A stretch of DNA of 64,000 bases from Bacteroidales bacterium UBA5382 (GCA_002409745.1 DHOU01000011.1:62001-126000), one strand, 5' to 3'. Shown: positions 17,560-25,011, numbered from the stretch's first letter. Notes: generated by a model from the sequence alone, not told the origin. Made by a program: numbers and translations.

Positions 17560-18759
17560 TTATTGATTAAACTGTATTCTGTATTCGTTGTCCTTTACGC
17601 CGAAATTAAACGACGCGATTTGAGACAGGTTGTTGAGTAAACGGGAGAGGTCGTCTTTCAACTCCAGTTTACCCGAGCACAGTATTCGGGATGGTTCCGA
17701 GGGAAAGATCATGGTCACATTGTAATAACGTGCCAACTGTTGAAGAATGTTCTCGATAGGCTCATTCTGAAATATATAAATGCCGTCACGCCACGAAGTG
17801 TATATCTCCGTATCGACTGTTTCTACGCTGATCCCATTTTGAGTATAGGTATATGCCTGATTGGGGACTAATCGGGTGTTTACGCCGTTCTGCTTAACAT
17901 CGACCGCTCCGTTCACTAAGACCACTCTTTTAAAGGCGTCATCTTTGTAAGCCGACAAATTGAAAGAAGTGCCGAGCACCTGAATCTCCAGTTTATCTGT
18001 TTTCACCACGAAAGGCCGACTTTGATCCCGTTGTACTTCGGCGTATACTTCCCCGTCTACATAAATCTCCCTTTTATTTTCGGGAAAAGTAGCCGGATAG
18101 ATCACCGAAGTGCCGGCATTTACCCACAATGAAGTCCCGTCGGCAAGCGTTAAGAAGGCCCGTTTTCCATACGGTACGGATAGCTGGTTATAAGAAACTT
18201 TCGCAACCGAAGGGAGTGTTGTTCCGGTACTTACCGCTTCACTGTTAACGGTGAATGATCCCGTGCTGTCGTATTTTATATCGGCTTCTTTGCCATCAAT
18301 TTCCAATTGACTGTCTTCCGTAACGATGCGTATTTCCTTCTGATTTTGCGGTTGATGAAGCGCTTGAAATTGGGCATAGTCGATATCCGAACTATCGGAC
18401 ACGTTTTTCCTCTCCAACAGAAAGGTGATGGATAATCCTATGATAACGGCAATACAAGCTGTAATAGCGAGATATTTATACCGGTGTATTGCTTTCTGTT
18501 TCTTGTCCGGCGAATTTCGCGTTGTTTCGATTCGTTTCCACAGCCGGTCTTTCCGCTCCTGTGGTATCTCGCGCCGGCTTTTCCGTATGGTGTCCAATAA
18601 CATATTGGCGGAAATATATTCATTGATATCGATCTCCTTCCGGTCAATAAGCTCCGACCAGAAAAGTTTGCTCTCTGTAGTGGGGGAGATCATCGATTCA
18701 ATGAAGAAATCATCATCGAGGAAATCAATATCTTTATAGTGGCTATAATCTGTTTTCAT
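17560..18759 (-). CDS. FecR-family anti-sigma factor
   Basis: The 399-residue protein has a cytoplasmic N-terminal part (~1-93), a single membrane segment (~94-114, YLAITACIAVIIGLSITFLL), a periplasmic FecR domain (VPYGKRAFLTLADGTSLWVN, EIYVDGEVYAEVQRD, LGTSFNLSAY) and a C-terminal STN-contacting domain (IENILQQLARYYNVTMIF). The STN domain of the SusC encoded next should contact this last domain and transmit glycan binding to the sigma factor. The start codon overlaps the sigma-factor stop by four bases, so the pair is translationally coupled. Confidence 0.95.
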   Translation of the reverse strand: MKTDYSHYKDIDFLDDDFFIESMISPTTESKLFWSELIDRKEIDINEYISANMLLDTIRKSRREIPQERKDRLWKRIETTRNSPDKKQKAIHRYKYLAITACIAVIIGLSITFLLERKNVSDSSDIDYAQFQALHQPQNQKEIRIVTEDSQLEIDGKEADIKYDSTGSFTVNSEAVSTGTTLPSVAKVSYNQLSVPYGKRAFLTLADGTSLWVNAGTSVIYPATFPENKREIYVDGEVYAEVQRDQSRPFVVKTDKLEIQVLGTSFNLSAYKDDAFKRVVLVNGAVDVKQNGVNTRLVPNQAYTYTQNGISVETVDTEIYTSWRDGIYIFQNEPIENILQQLARYYNVTMIFPSEPSRILCSGKLELKDDLSRLLNNLSQIASFNFGVKDNEYRIQFNQ

Positions 18760-19352
18760 TTTTTATTTTTATCCGAGTAAGACGAAGATGAAGTATCATT
18801 ATTTCGAATCCTTAAAACCGCTCTGTGTATTAAAGTCTTCACCGATTGATAATTGATTTGCATAATTTCCGATATCTCATCATAAGATAGCCCGTCGATA
18901 AAACGCAAGTGAACGGCTTCCCGTTGATGGCGGGTCAGGCCTGATAACAAGCAGTTGACTCGTTTTTTTTTATCGTTTTCCTCTTCATTCTCGATCCAAA
19001 GTTCCTGGCTGTTTTTTTCGGCTAATAACTCTGTCGTATCATTTAAAATCTCCACAAAGCGTTTATTTCCCTGTAATAAAAATAAGAGCCGGTGACGGAA
19101 TGCCGTTCGTAAATAATGCTTTAAGTTGGAGATGCGTGCAAACCGCTTCTCCTTTGTATACACATCGATAAACACATCATGAATAGCATCTTCTATGATG
19201 CCGATATCGGAATGAATCGACAGGCCGTACGCATAGAGGTCGTCCGCGTATGTTCGATACATAAACGCCAGTAAGTCTCCGTTTCCATCAAACGTCGCAT
19301 CTTGACCGGATCGGATTATACGGTCTTCCTTTTTCTTCAAATCTATCTCCAT
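18756..19352 (-). CDS. ECF sigma-70 factor controlling the PUL
   Basis: The 198-residue protein has sigma region 2 (FMYRTYADDLYAYGLSIH and EDAIHDVFIDVYTK) and region 4 (TRHQREAVHLRFIDGLSYDE, ISEIMQINYQSVKTLIHRAV) with a short linker, and no extra domains. It is the first gene of the PUL operon and overlaps the anti-sigma gene by four bases. Such factors are released from FecR when SusC binds its ligand and then transcribe the locus. No convincing TAnnTTTG box is visible directly upstream (19353-19604). N-terminal residues before the first region are charged and poorly conserved. Confidence 0.95.
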   Translation of the reverse strand: MEIDLKKKEDRIIRSGQDATFDGNGDLLAFMYRTYADDLYAYGLSIHSDIGIIEDAIHDVFIDVYTKEKRFARISNLKHYLRTAFRHRLLFLLQGNKRFVEILNDTTELLAEKNSQELWIENEEENDKKKRVNCLLSGLTRHQREAVHLRFIDGLSYDEISEIMQINYQSVKTLIHRAVLRIRNNDTSSSSYSDKNKK

Positions 19353-19556
19353 GATGTTTATCCAATATTACATGCTGTATAAAATTTAATATTCAGTATA
19401 CAGATTATTCATCTAAAGGCTCCATCTTTTACGGTATTTACAAATTTCTGTTTTTTTGTTTTTATATATAAGGGAAAAATATAGGGAAATAGTATTCAAT
19501 TTAATTGTTAAAAATGCAAATGTGCTTGATTTTATTTGGAAAATGATGGCGGAGGG

Positions 19557-19577
19557 ATTGCGGATCGAGGCCGCAAT
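19557..19577. repeat. Short palindrome ATTGCGG-N7-CCGCAAT
   Basis: A perfect 7-bp stem with a 7-base loop lies in the gap between the sigma-factor promoter region and the end of a toxin gene. It has no T-run on either strand, so it is not a clear terminator. It is G+C-rich against AT-rich surroundings and could be a REP-like element. No second copy is seen in the window. Confidence 0.4.
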
Positions 19578-19604
19578 GACGAAAAGGGCGAATGGTCGGG
19601 GCAG

Positions 19605-19925
19605 TTATAGATATTGGGCTATGATATGATTGTTTCCGATGTATTCAATATAGTATCCGTCTTTTCTGATACTGAAGAAAAAATACCAAGTCGTGTTTTT
19701 ATTCCTCCGACAACGGATATAATACAAACCGTCTCCATACTTCGAAAAGTATCTGGGGGCTTTTTTCTTTGGCATTGTGTCAATGTTTTTTTCAACTTCT
19801 CGCACCAATTCTTCTACATATTTTTTTGCTTCGTCTTTAAACCCAAAATAATCGTTTATATACAGAGTCTCTACCAAGTCGCTAAGGTACGTTACCGTTC
19901 GCCGTGAAAAAAATACTTTTTTCAT
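19605..19925 (-). CDS. ParE/RelE-superfamily toxin (TA module 1)
   Basis: The 106-residue protein (MKKVFFSRRTVTYLSDLVET) has the block NDYFGFKDEAKKYVEELV, then APRYFSKYGDGLYYIRCRRN, TTWYFFFSIRKDGYYIEYIG, and ends NNHIIAQYL. It is a full-length paralogue of the toxin at 21095-21418 and of the truncated one at 35506-35578. RelE/ParE relatives act on mRNA or gyrase; which applies here is unknown. It overlaps its antitoxin gene by four bases. Intact and presumably functional. Confidence 0.8.
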   Translation of the reverse strand: MKKVFFSRRTVTYLSDLVETLYINDYFGFKDEAKKYVEELVREVEKNIDTMPKKKAPRYFSKYGDGLYYIRCRRNKNTTWYFFFSIRKDGYYIEYIGNNHIIAQYL

Positions 19926-20131
19926 GGCTTATCCGGAAATCTATCGATCCGGTCATTCACTGCATTTATAAATTCATCCGATGTTAAGTACGGTTCTTCT
20001 ACTCTCGTTTTTCTAACCAGTTCGATCACCTCATTCGTCCCTCTTTGGGTAATGATTATTCTTTCTTTTGTAGATAAATCAAAATACTTTTTCAGATTAT
20101 CTCTAAATTCCGATTGACTGACTATAATCAT
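19922..20131 (-). CDS. Phd/YefM-like antitoxin (TA module 1)
   Basis: The 69-residue protein starts MIIVSQSEFRDNLKKYFDLS, the beta-alpha opening of Phd/YefM DNA-binding antitoxins, followed by RIIITQRGTNEVIELV and an acidic toxin-wrapping tail. It resembles the antitoxins at 21415-21633 and 35575-35796, and more distantly the YoeB partner at 54962. A GTAC-N8-GTAC element lies about 50 bases upstream and is probably its operator. Confidence 0.8.
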   Translation of the reverse strand: MIIVSQSEFRDNLKKYFDLSTKERIIITQRGTNEVIELVRKTRVEEPYLTSDEFINAVNDRIDRFPDKP

Positions 20132-20179
20132 AACGCGTTATTTAATATGTGATGACAAAGATAAGAGAAAATATGAATT

Positions 20180-20195
20180 GTACTATTAATCGTAC
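20180..20195. promoter_or_regulatory. Putative TA operator, GTAC-N8-GTAC
   Basis: GTAC at 20180-20183 and again at 20192-20195, eight bases apart, about 50 bases upstream of the antitoxin start at 20131. The same spacing occurs upstream of the two related antitoxins at 21633 and 35796. Conditional autoregulation by Phd-type antitoxins makes an operator here likely. Confidence 0.55.
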
Positions 20196-20215
20196 GGAAT
20201 TATTTTCTTATTTTT

Positions 20216-20256
20216 CCGTTGCGCAGGCGTCGTTCGGAGACGGGAAAGACGACCGG
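20216..20256 (-). repeat. Third copy of the ABC-ATPase gene 3' end (copy A)
   Basis: Read on the minus strand, this encodes PPVVFPVSERRLRNGKIRK-stop, matching the C-terminus of the ATPase at 21797-22612 (KPVVFPVSERRLRDGNQEIR). It matches copies at 20954-21009 and 21805-21860 with a few substitutions and diverges sharply outside them. It lies between TA module 1 and the VapBC/XRE ruins. Confidence 0.75.
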
Positions 20257-20283
20257 TGGCGGTTATAGATACATAATGCTATT

Positions 20284-20475
20284 TTACTCAAATCCCCGAT
20301 TTCTAAATGAACGCGGATATTCATTGCCTTGAATATCTTTAAAAAAGGTAAGGTTTTTAGATTGTCTTGCCTGCTTAATGGATTCCCCTATTAGGAAAGA
20401 ATTTACTTCTGTATCGTATGCATCCCGTTCGTGAGTTCCTTCTACCCCTATCACTTTGTCTAGCATTTCTTCCAT
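20284..20475 (-). pseudogene. Truncated XRE-family (HigA-like) antitoxin or regulator
   Basis: The 63-codon frame begins MEEMLDKVIGVEGTHERDAY and continues FLIGESIKQARQSKNLT, the first helix of a HigA-type helix-turn-helix protein. At KNLT, where the family continues with TQEQLG..., the sequence switches to unrelated residues and stops at 20284. The recognition helix is therefore missing. Its start is directly adjacent to the stop of the deleted VapC gene, so the wreckage looks like one operon. Confidence 0.65.
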
Positions 20476-20613
20476 CTAAAACTCATACAGTGTAATTGGC
20501 AAATATTTCTGATAGCTTAGAAAATCATGATCTTCAGCAAATTCTCTTTCACCGAGCTTGCTACGCCTGAAAGCTAAAGACCATACGGACGTATCGACCA
20601 ATACATCTCTCAT
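20476..20613 (-). pseudogene. VapC-like PIN-domain toxin with a large internal deletion
   Basis: The frame opens MRDVLVDTSVWSLAFRR, the first beta strand of a PIN domain with its catalytic Asp (VDTS). After about 26 residues it jumps to DHDFLSYQKYLPITLYEF, the typical end of the same domain. Only 45 residues remain of the usual ~130, so three of the four acidic residues of the active site are gone. The ATG overlaps the stop of the repaired VapB frame (ATGA), the normal arrangement of vapBC pairs. Confidence 0.75.
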
Positions 20614-20817
20614 TTTCGGTCACGCAATTTTTTATAGTCATAATCGGGAGCGTAATCGACCGTATGGAACATTTTTATCACTTTTTCCGTTTCCCGTTTC
20701 CCGTTTTGTAATAAACTCTTCCAACGCCAATTCCACCGTATCCTTTTGCGTTTTTAGACCTCCAATGGAATGCGCCTTTTTTAATAGTATATTATCTATT
20801 GGCAAATTTGTTTCCAT
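20610..20817 (-). pseudogene. VapB-like antitoxin, frameshifted by a 7-bp tandem duplication
   Basis: The first part reads METNLPIDNILLKKAHSIGG, LKTQKDTVELALEEFITKRE, a ribbon-helix-helix antitoxin of the VapB type. The frame then shifts because CGGGAAA (minus strand) is repeated in tandem near 20693-20706. Removing one 7-bp unit restores KVIKMFHTVDYAPDYDYKKL and a stop overlapping the VapC ATG. As it stands the protein ends in a nonsense tail (DKNVPYGRLRSRL). The DNA-binding half would survive; the toxin-binding tail is lost. Confidence 0.75.
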
Positions 20818-20953
20818 AAACAATGCAATTTAGTAGTTTCCTGCAAAATTACATGAATTTTTGTCCATATCCAAACGCATGGAATAAGAAATTGTTTATA
20901 ATTATTACTTATGAGCGTGAGCGTTACACCGGTCGATGCTTCCGGTTATGGTT

Positions 20954-21009
20954 TCTCTTGATTGCCGTCGCGCAGGCGCCGTTCGGAGACGGGGAAGACG
21001 ACCGGCTTG
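20954..21009 (-). repeat. Second copy of the ABC-ATPase gene 3' end (copy B)
   Basis: These 56 bases match 21805-21860, inside the ATPase gene, with one mismatch. On the minus strand they encode KPVVFPVSERRLRDGNQE, closed by KP-stop instead of IR-stop. Sequence outside the 56 bases is unrelated or very diverged. The copy sits between TA module 2 and the VapBC ruins, with no gene of its own. Confidence 0.85.
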
Positions 21010-21094
21010 ATTTTGATTATAAAACCGTATACAGGGGGAAAACAGGACTTTTTTGCAGGGTGATTGTTCTAAAAATAGTTGTGTTCTTATGCTA

Positions 21095-21418
21095 TTAGCG
21101 AATGTGTTGCGCACAGGTGTGGTTGTTCCCTATGTATCGGACATAGAAGATATCATTTTCATAATTGAAAAATACATACCACTGAGTGTTGTCATTTTTC
21201 TTAAAAACCGAATAATACAAATCTTTGCCATATCGGGAAAAATAAGGCGGAGCAACTTTACTCGCCCGATTGGGTAAGGTGTCATAGATATCCGATACTA
21301 ATGAATAGGTATATGCTATTGCCTCATCCTTAAATCCAAAATAGTCTTTATTATAAAGTATCTCGATCAGTTCTACTAAATGATCTTCAACTGCGGGAGC
21401 GACAATAACTCGTTTCAT
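21095..21418 (-). CDS. ParE/RelE-superfamily toxin (TA module 2)
   Basis: The 107-residue protein (MKRVIVAPAVEDHLVELIEI) shares NKDYFGFKDEAIAY, VAPPYFSRYGKDLYYSVFKK, TQWYVFFNYENDIFYVRYIG and NNHTCAQHIR with the toxin at 19605-19925, so the two are clear paralogues. It overlaps its antitoxin by four bases and looks intact. Its target is not evident from sequence. Confidence 0.8.
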   Translation of the reverse strand: MKRVIVAPAVEDHLVELIEILYNKDYFGFKDEAIAYTYSLVSDIYDTLPNRASKVAPPYFSRYGKDLYYSVFKKNDNTQWYVFFNYENDIFYVRYIGNNHTCAQHIR

Positions 21419-21633
21419 TTTTTATCAAAAAGCTTCTCAATGCGTGGAAGGACTCGACTTAATAATTCTTCTTTTGTCAATCCATTACGAATATCTTCAT
21501 CTGTTATCACTCTGTCATGCACGACTAAATGAATTAGTTTATTCCCTCGCTTAACCACTACAGGTTGGGTTTCTGCCATTTCGAGATATTTTTTTTGTTG
21601 GTTCCGTAATTCTGTCGGACTAATAACGATCAT
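21415..21633 (-). CDS. Phd/YefM-like antitoxin (TA module 2)
   Basis: The 72-residue protein starts MIVISPTELRNQQKKYLEMA and continues TQPVVVKRGNKLIHLVVHDR. It is very similar to the antitoxin at 35575-35796 (MIVISASELRARQKKYFDLA, VVVKRGKKLIHLVVKER), closer than to its nearer neighbour at 19922. DNA binding through the N-terminal domain and toxin binding through the C-terminal tail are expected. The palindrome at 21660-21681 is its likely operator. Confidence 0.8.
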   Translation of the reverse strand: MIVISPTELRNQQKKYLEMAETQPVVVKRGNKLIHLVVHDRVITDEDIRNGLTKEELLSRVLPRIEKLFDKK

Positions 21634-21659
21634 AATTCAAAAATTAAAGGGTGGATGCA

Positions 21660-21681
21660 AATGTACGACTTTTTGTACATT
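21660..21681. promoter_or_regulatory. Putative TA operator, AATGTAC-N8-GTACATT
   Basis: A perfect 7-bp inverted repeat with an 8-base spacer lies 27 bases upstream of the antitoxin start at 21633. Its core is GTAC-N8-GTAC, shared with the related modules at 20180 and 35822. Confidence 0.65.
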
Positions 21682-21796
21682 CGTAAGGGATTTATTATGT
21701 TAATAAGCATTATGTACATACAGGCAAGAACTTAGGGTACCGGATAGATAGTTGCCTTATTGGGACTGTCGACGTCGTTCTGAGTCGTATTGCCTG

Positions 21797-22612
21797 TTAT
21801 CTTATCTCTTGATTGCCGTCGCGCAGGCGCCGTTCGGAAACGGGGAAGACGACCGGCTTGCCCGATACCGGATTGGTTTTCACAATGACGACCGTGTTAT
21901 ATACGTGTTCGATATGTTCGTAAGTAAGCACCTCTTCGGGAAGGCCCTGGCAATAGGTCGTTCCGTCTTTCATCATCAGCAGGAAATCGCAATATTCGGC
22001 CGCGAGCGAAAGGTCGTGCACGATCATCATCACGGTCAGCTTCATTTCTTCGTTCATGCGTTGTATCAGGTTCAAGAACTGCATTTGATGGGTGATGTCG
22101 AGGTGTGAGGTCGGTTCGTCGAGCAGCAGCAATCGCGGGTGCTGCGAGAGGGCGGAGGCGATGTTCGCCATTTGCTGTTCACCCCCGCTCAATTCCTCCA
22201 TCGACTTGTGGCGCAGCCGGTAGGTGTTGGTAAGTTGCATATAATGATGCGCGATCTCGATATCCTCTTTGCGGTCGAAAAACTGAAACTGCCGCCGGAA
22301 AGGGAGCCGCCCCATCAATACGTATTCCTCCACAGTAAGGTCGGCGATTTGCGAGAACTGCGATACGATGGCGAGTTTTTGCGCTTTTTCGCGCCAGGAA
22401 AGTGTCGACAGGTCTTCCCCTTCAAGCAGGATGCGGCCTGTTTTCAACGGCAAAGAACCGGATATTCCTCTGAAAAGGGTGGTTTTCCCCGATCCGTTGG
22501 GGCCGATAATGCCGGCAAACGATCCTTCGGCAAGCGTCAGCCGGATGTCGTGTGTCCGGAAGCCGTTGCCATATCCGCAAGAGAGGTTTTGTATATCGAG
22601 AAAAGAAGACAT
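21797..22612 (-). CDS. ABC transporter ATPase for corrinoids (BtuD/FecE family)
   Basis: The 271-residue protein has Walker A (GIIGPNGSGKTTLFRG), Q-loop (AIVSQFSQ), signature (LSGGEQQMANIASAL), Walker B (RLLLLDEPTSHLD) and switch His (MMIVHDLSLAAEYC). It should power the permease encoded directly upstream. Copies of its last 56 bases occur downstream at 20954 and 20216. Context of adenosyltransferase and binding protein points to cobalamin rather than haem or siderophores, which the same family also carries. It is the last intact gene of the operon. Confidence 0.9.
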   Translation of the reverse strand: MSSFLDIQNLSCGYGNGFRTHDIRLTLAEGSFAGIIGPNGSGKTTLFRGISGSLPLKTGRILLEGEDLSTLSWREKAQKLAIVSQFSQIADLTVEEYVLMGRLPFRRQFQFFDRKEDIEIAHHYMQLTNTYRLRHKSMEELSGGEQQMANIASALSQHPRLLLLDEPTSHLDITHQMQFLNLIQRMNEEMKLTVMMIVHDLSLAAEYCDFLLMMKDGTTYCQGLPEEVLTYEHIEHVYNTVVIVKTNPVSGKPVVFPVSERRLRDGNQEIR

Positions 22613-22616
22613 ATAA

Positions 22617-22693
22617 AATTACAAATTACGAATTACAAATTATGAATTATGAGTTATAAAGTATGAAGTATGAAGTATGAAGTATGAATTACA
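22617..22693. repeat. Heptamer array, 11 units (AATTACA / AAGTATG type)
   Basis: Eleven consecutive 7-bp units without an indel: AATTACA, AATTACG, AATTACA, AATTATG twice, AGTTATA, AAGTATG four times, AATTACA. The array fills the whole gap between permease and ATPase genes. Similar units recur at 43090-43145. Confidence 0.9.
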
Positions 22694-22694
22694 T

Positions 22695-23714
22695 TCAAAC
22701 GTTTCTTGCCTTTAGTTCTTTCCGTTTCGTGTTATTCAACAACAGAATAAATGCCACGCCGCCCACAATGCCGGTAATCACGCCGATAGGCAGTTCGTTA
22801 GGTGCGATGATGGTTCGTGCCAGTACATCGCATAAGATCAGAAACGTGCTGCCGCTAAGGAAGGATGCGATTAATAATATCCGGTAATCGGTTCCCACCC
22901 AAAGGCGGACGATGTGAGGAATGACCAGTCCCACGAAACCGATGATGCCCGCCACCGATATGCAGGCGCCTGTCAGGAGCGAGGTGATGATGAACAGGAT
23001 ACGGATGACGCCGTTGGCGTTGAACCCTAAATGGCGGGCTTTTTCTTCGCCTAACCGGAGGGCATTGAGGGGCATTACGAACAGATACGACACGAGCAGG
23101 CAGAACACCGAAAGCACAACCATCAACGTGATCATCGTGCTGTTCGATTCGTTGAGCGAGCCCATGATCCAGAAGACGATGCCGTGGATGTTTTCGGCCG
23201 AAGTCACGGACATCAGGAACATCATCAGCGAGGAAGAAATAAAGCTGATCATTACGCCGATAAGGAGCATCCGGTTGACGCTCAAGCCGCCTTTTCCCAA
23301 GCTGAGCGTATAGACCAGGAAGATGGTTGCAAAGGCGCCGATGAATCCCGCCAGCGGGAGGAACAGGACGTTGAGCAGGTGCAAGCCTGACACAATGGCA
23401 AACGTAACGCCCAGTGAAGCCCCGCCGGAAATACCCAGTGTATACGGTTCGACGAGCGGATTGCGGTAAATGCCTTGCAGAATGGCTCCGGCAAGGCTCA
23501 GGCTTCCGCCGATGGCAAAGCCGAGCAAGGTGCGCGGAATACGGATATAGGCCAACACGCCATACTCAGTGCTTTCTTTGTCGGCGAGTAGGCGGGGGAT
23601 ATCGGCAAAAGGAATGGATATTTCGCCCATCCCCAGCGACAATAGAGCCGCGCCGGTCAAAGCCGCCAGTAATAAAAGCACATATATTGCCCACCGTCCT
23701 TGTTCTTGCTGCAT
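22695..23714 (-). CDS. ABC transporter permease for corrinoids (BtuC/FecCD family)
   Basis: The 339-residue membrane protein has about ten hydrophobic segments and the family landmarks RIPRTLLGFAIGGSLSLAGA, the NPLVEPYTLGISGGASLG block and GIIGFVGLVIPHIVRLWVG, which includes the ATPase-contacting loop. It forms the channel with the ATPase encoded downstream and receives substrate from the binding protein at 24997-25830. No defects are seen. Corrinoid specificity is inferred from the operon. Confidence 0.9.
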   Translation of the reverse strand: MQQEQGRWAIYVLLLLAALTGAALLSLGMGEISIPFADIPRLLADKESTEYGVLAYIRIPRTLLGFAIGGSLSLAGAILQGIYRNPLVEPYTLGISGGASLGVTFAIVSGLHLLNVLFLPLAGFIGAFATIFLVYTLSLGKGGLSVNRMLLIGVMISFISSSLMMFLMSVTSAENIHGIVFWIMGSLNESNSTMITLMVVLSVFCLLVSYLFVMPLNALRLGEEKARHLGFNANGVIRILFIITSLLTGACISVAGIIGFVGLVIPHIVRLWVGTDYRILLIASFLSGSTFLILCDVLARTIIAPNELPIGVITGIVGGVAFILLLNNTKRKELKARNV

Positions 23715-23758
23715 TTTTATATCCTTGTTTTACCGGAAGCGATCTCCATGACAACCAT

Positions 23759-23989
23759 TTATATAATTTCTAAAACACCATATTCAGTCGAGTAAATAAA
23801 TGATTCTATTTGCGACTTATTGGTTATGATTAATTGTTCGATATATTTCCGGTTTTGATTTCCCGTACGTAATAAAATTACTTTAGGCGGAAATCCTTTT
23901 GTACTGGACAGATGCAAAAAGTCTTCATCATTGGTTACGATAAGCATTTTCTGTGATAAGTTTGCGTCAAGCAATAGCCGGATTCGCAT
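23759..23989 (-). pseudogene. DUF5615/PIN-like toxin with internal deletion
   Basis: The frame starts MRIRLLLDANLSQK, the first strand of DUF5615 PIN-like proteins, and then passes straight to MLIVTNDEDFLHLSSTKGF, the later acidic motif, ending IESFIYSTEYGVLEII. About 40 residues that normally lie between these motifs are missing, so the domain is probably dead. The ATG overlaps the end of the DUF433 gene by 23 bases, the normal order for this pair. The open frame extends upstream of 23989 but there it only shadows the DUF433 gene. Confidence 0.65.
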
Positions 23990-24221
23990 TGTCAATCGAA
24001 ATTGTTTTGATAAGAGTATCTCTGTCTGCCGCAAAGCGTAATGCTGCACGAATATGAATTTCTGTGAGGTTGGGGTAATCATGGAGAATATCTTCATGAG
24101 ACATACCCGAAGCAAGCCATTGAAGAATGTCCGTAACGGTTATCCGCGTGCCTTTTATACACGGTTTTCCAAAACGGATTTCCGGGTTGATTGAAATATA
24201 AGAAGCCAAATTATTATCCAT
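23967..24221 (-). CDS. DUF433 antitoxin-like protein
   Basis: The 84-residue protein contains the DUF433 hallmark INPEIRFGKPCIKGTRITVT, followed by DILQWLASGMSHEDILHDYP and IHIRAALRFAADRD, a winged helix-turn-helix type fold. DUF433 genes are usually paired with DUF5615 PIN-like toxins, as here, and the pair is regarded as a VapBC-like TA module. This antitoxin is intact while its partner has an internal deletion. The module sits on the same strand inside the corrinoid operon, between the permease and the adenosyltransferase. Confidence 0.8.
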   Translation of the reverse strand: MDNNLASYISINPEIRFGKPCIKGTRITVTDILQWLASGMSHEDILHDYPNLTEIHIRAALRFAADRDTLIKTISIDNANPAIA

Positions 24222-24335
24222 AATTATTTGAATGATTAATTGCTAACGAAATGAAGTATCGAAAGCAAAGTTATATCTTTTTTACCTTCTGACAAAAATA
24301 AAAGCGTCAGGACAAAAAGGCGTGTAGCCGTTTTA

Positions 24336-24866
24336 TTAATATTCAATTCCCTTCCTACTGCGGATCTTACGGTCGTAAGGATGTTTCAGCTTTTTGCAGA
24401 ATGTGACGTAGTCAGCCAGCGCCATGACGTTTTCGGTGGCAGCCCTTCCCGTTAACACGAGTTCCGTATCCTGCGGCTTGTCTTTGATGAAGTCCAGCAG
24501 GATCGATTCTTCGAGATAGCGGTCGCGGACGGAGATCAGGATCTCGTCCATAATCAGTAAATCGAACGACTCTTCGGCCAGCTTGTTCCGGAGCGTTTGA
24601 ATGGCTTCGGGCACTTCCTTCTTTATTTGTTCTTCGTCGATGCTTTTGTCGAGATGAGGATGCCCGATGGCAAAATTCAGCACGGTCGCCCCGAGTTTTT
24701 TCAGGCTTTCCATTTCGGCATACCCGTATTTTGCGGGATCTTTATGGAACGAGCAGTAGCACACTTTAAAGCCGCTTCCCAAGGCGCGGGTTGCCAGGCC
24801 GACAGCAGCCGTTGTCTTGCCTTTACCGTCGCCGGTATATATATGTATCAATCCAAGCTTTTTCAT
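24336..24866 (-). CDS. cobO: Cob(I)alamin adenosyltransferase, CobO/BtuR family
   Basis: The 176-residue protein starts MKKLGLIHIYTGDGKGKTTA with the P-loop GDGKGKTT typical of the CobA/BtuR/CobO family, followed by FDLLIMDEILISVRD (Walker-B-like) and DTELVLTGRAATENVMALAD. It transfers the 5'-deoxyadenosyl group from ATP to cob(I)alamin or corrinoid precursors. Placement among corrinoid transport genes suggests it adenosylates imported corrinoids as they enter. Length is normal for the family. Confidence 0.93.
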   Translation of the reverse strand: MKKLGLIHIYTGDGKGKTTAAVGLATRALGSGFKVCYCSFHKDPAKYGYAEMESLKKLGATVLNFAIGHPHLDKSIDEEQIKKEVPEAIQTLRNKLAEESFDLLIMDEILISVRDRYLEESILLDFIKDKPQDTELVLTGRAATENVMALADYVTFCKKLKHPYDRKIRSRKGIEY

Positions 24867-24871
24867 TATGA

Positions 24872-25011
24872 ATGTCTGATGTCTGATGTCTGATGTCTGA
24901 TGTCTAATGTCGCCGGTCTTCGGTCTTCAGTCGCCGGTCTCCAACCTCCAACCTCTAATCTCCAATCTCCAATCTCCAATCTCTAATCTCTAATCTCTAA
25001 TCTCCAGTCAT
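24872..25011. repeat. Heptamer array, 20 units (ATGTCTG / CGGTCTC / CAATCTC type)
   Basis: Twenty consecutive 7-bp units without an indel: ATGTCTG four times, ATGTCTA, ATGTCGC, CGGTCTT twice, CAGTCGC, CGGTCTC, CAACCTC twice, TAATCTC, CAATCTC three times, TAATCTC three times, CAGTCAT. The array fills the gap between the binding-protein and adenosyltransferase genes and supplies the last codons of the former (stop at 24997). Confidence 0.92.

Noticed and set aside
22661..22688. CRISPR-like direct repeats in the corrinoid operon
   Set aside because: Units are 7 bp with no spacers and no cas genes are in the window; this is a simple tandem heptamer array.
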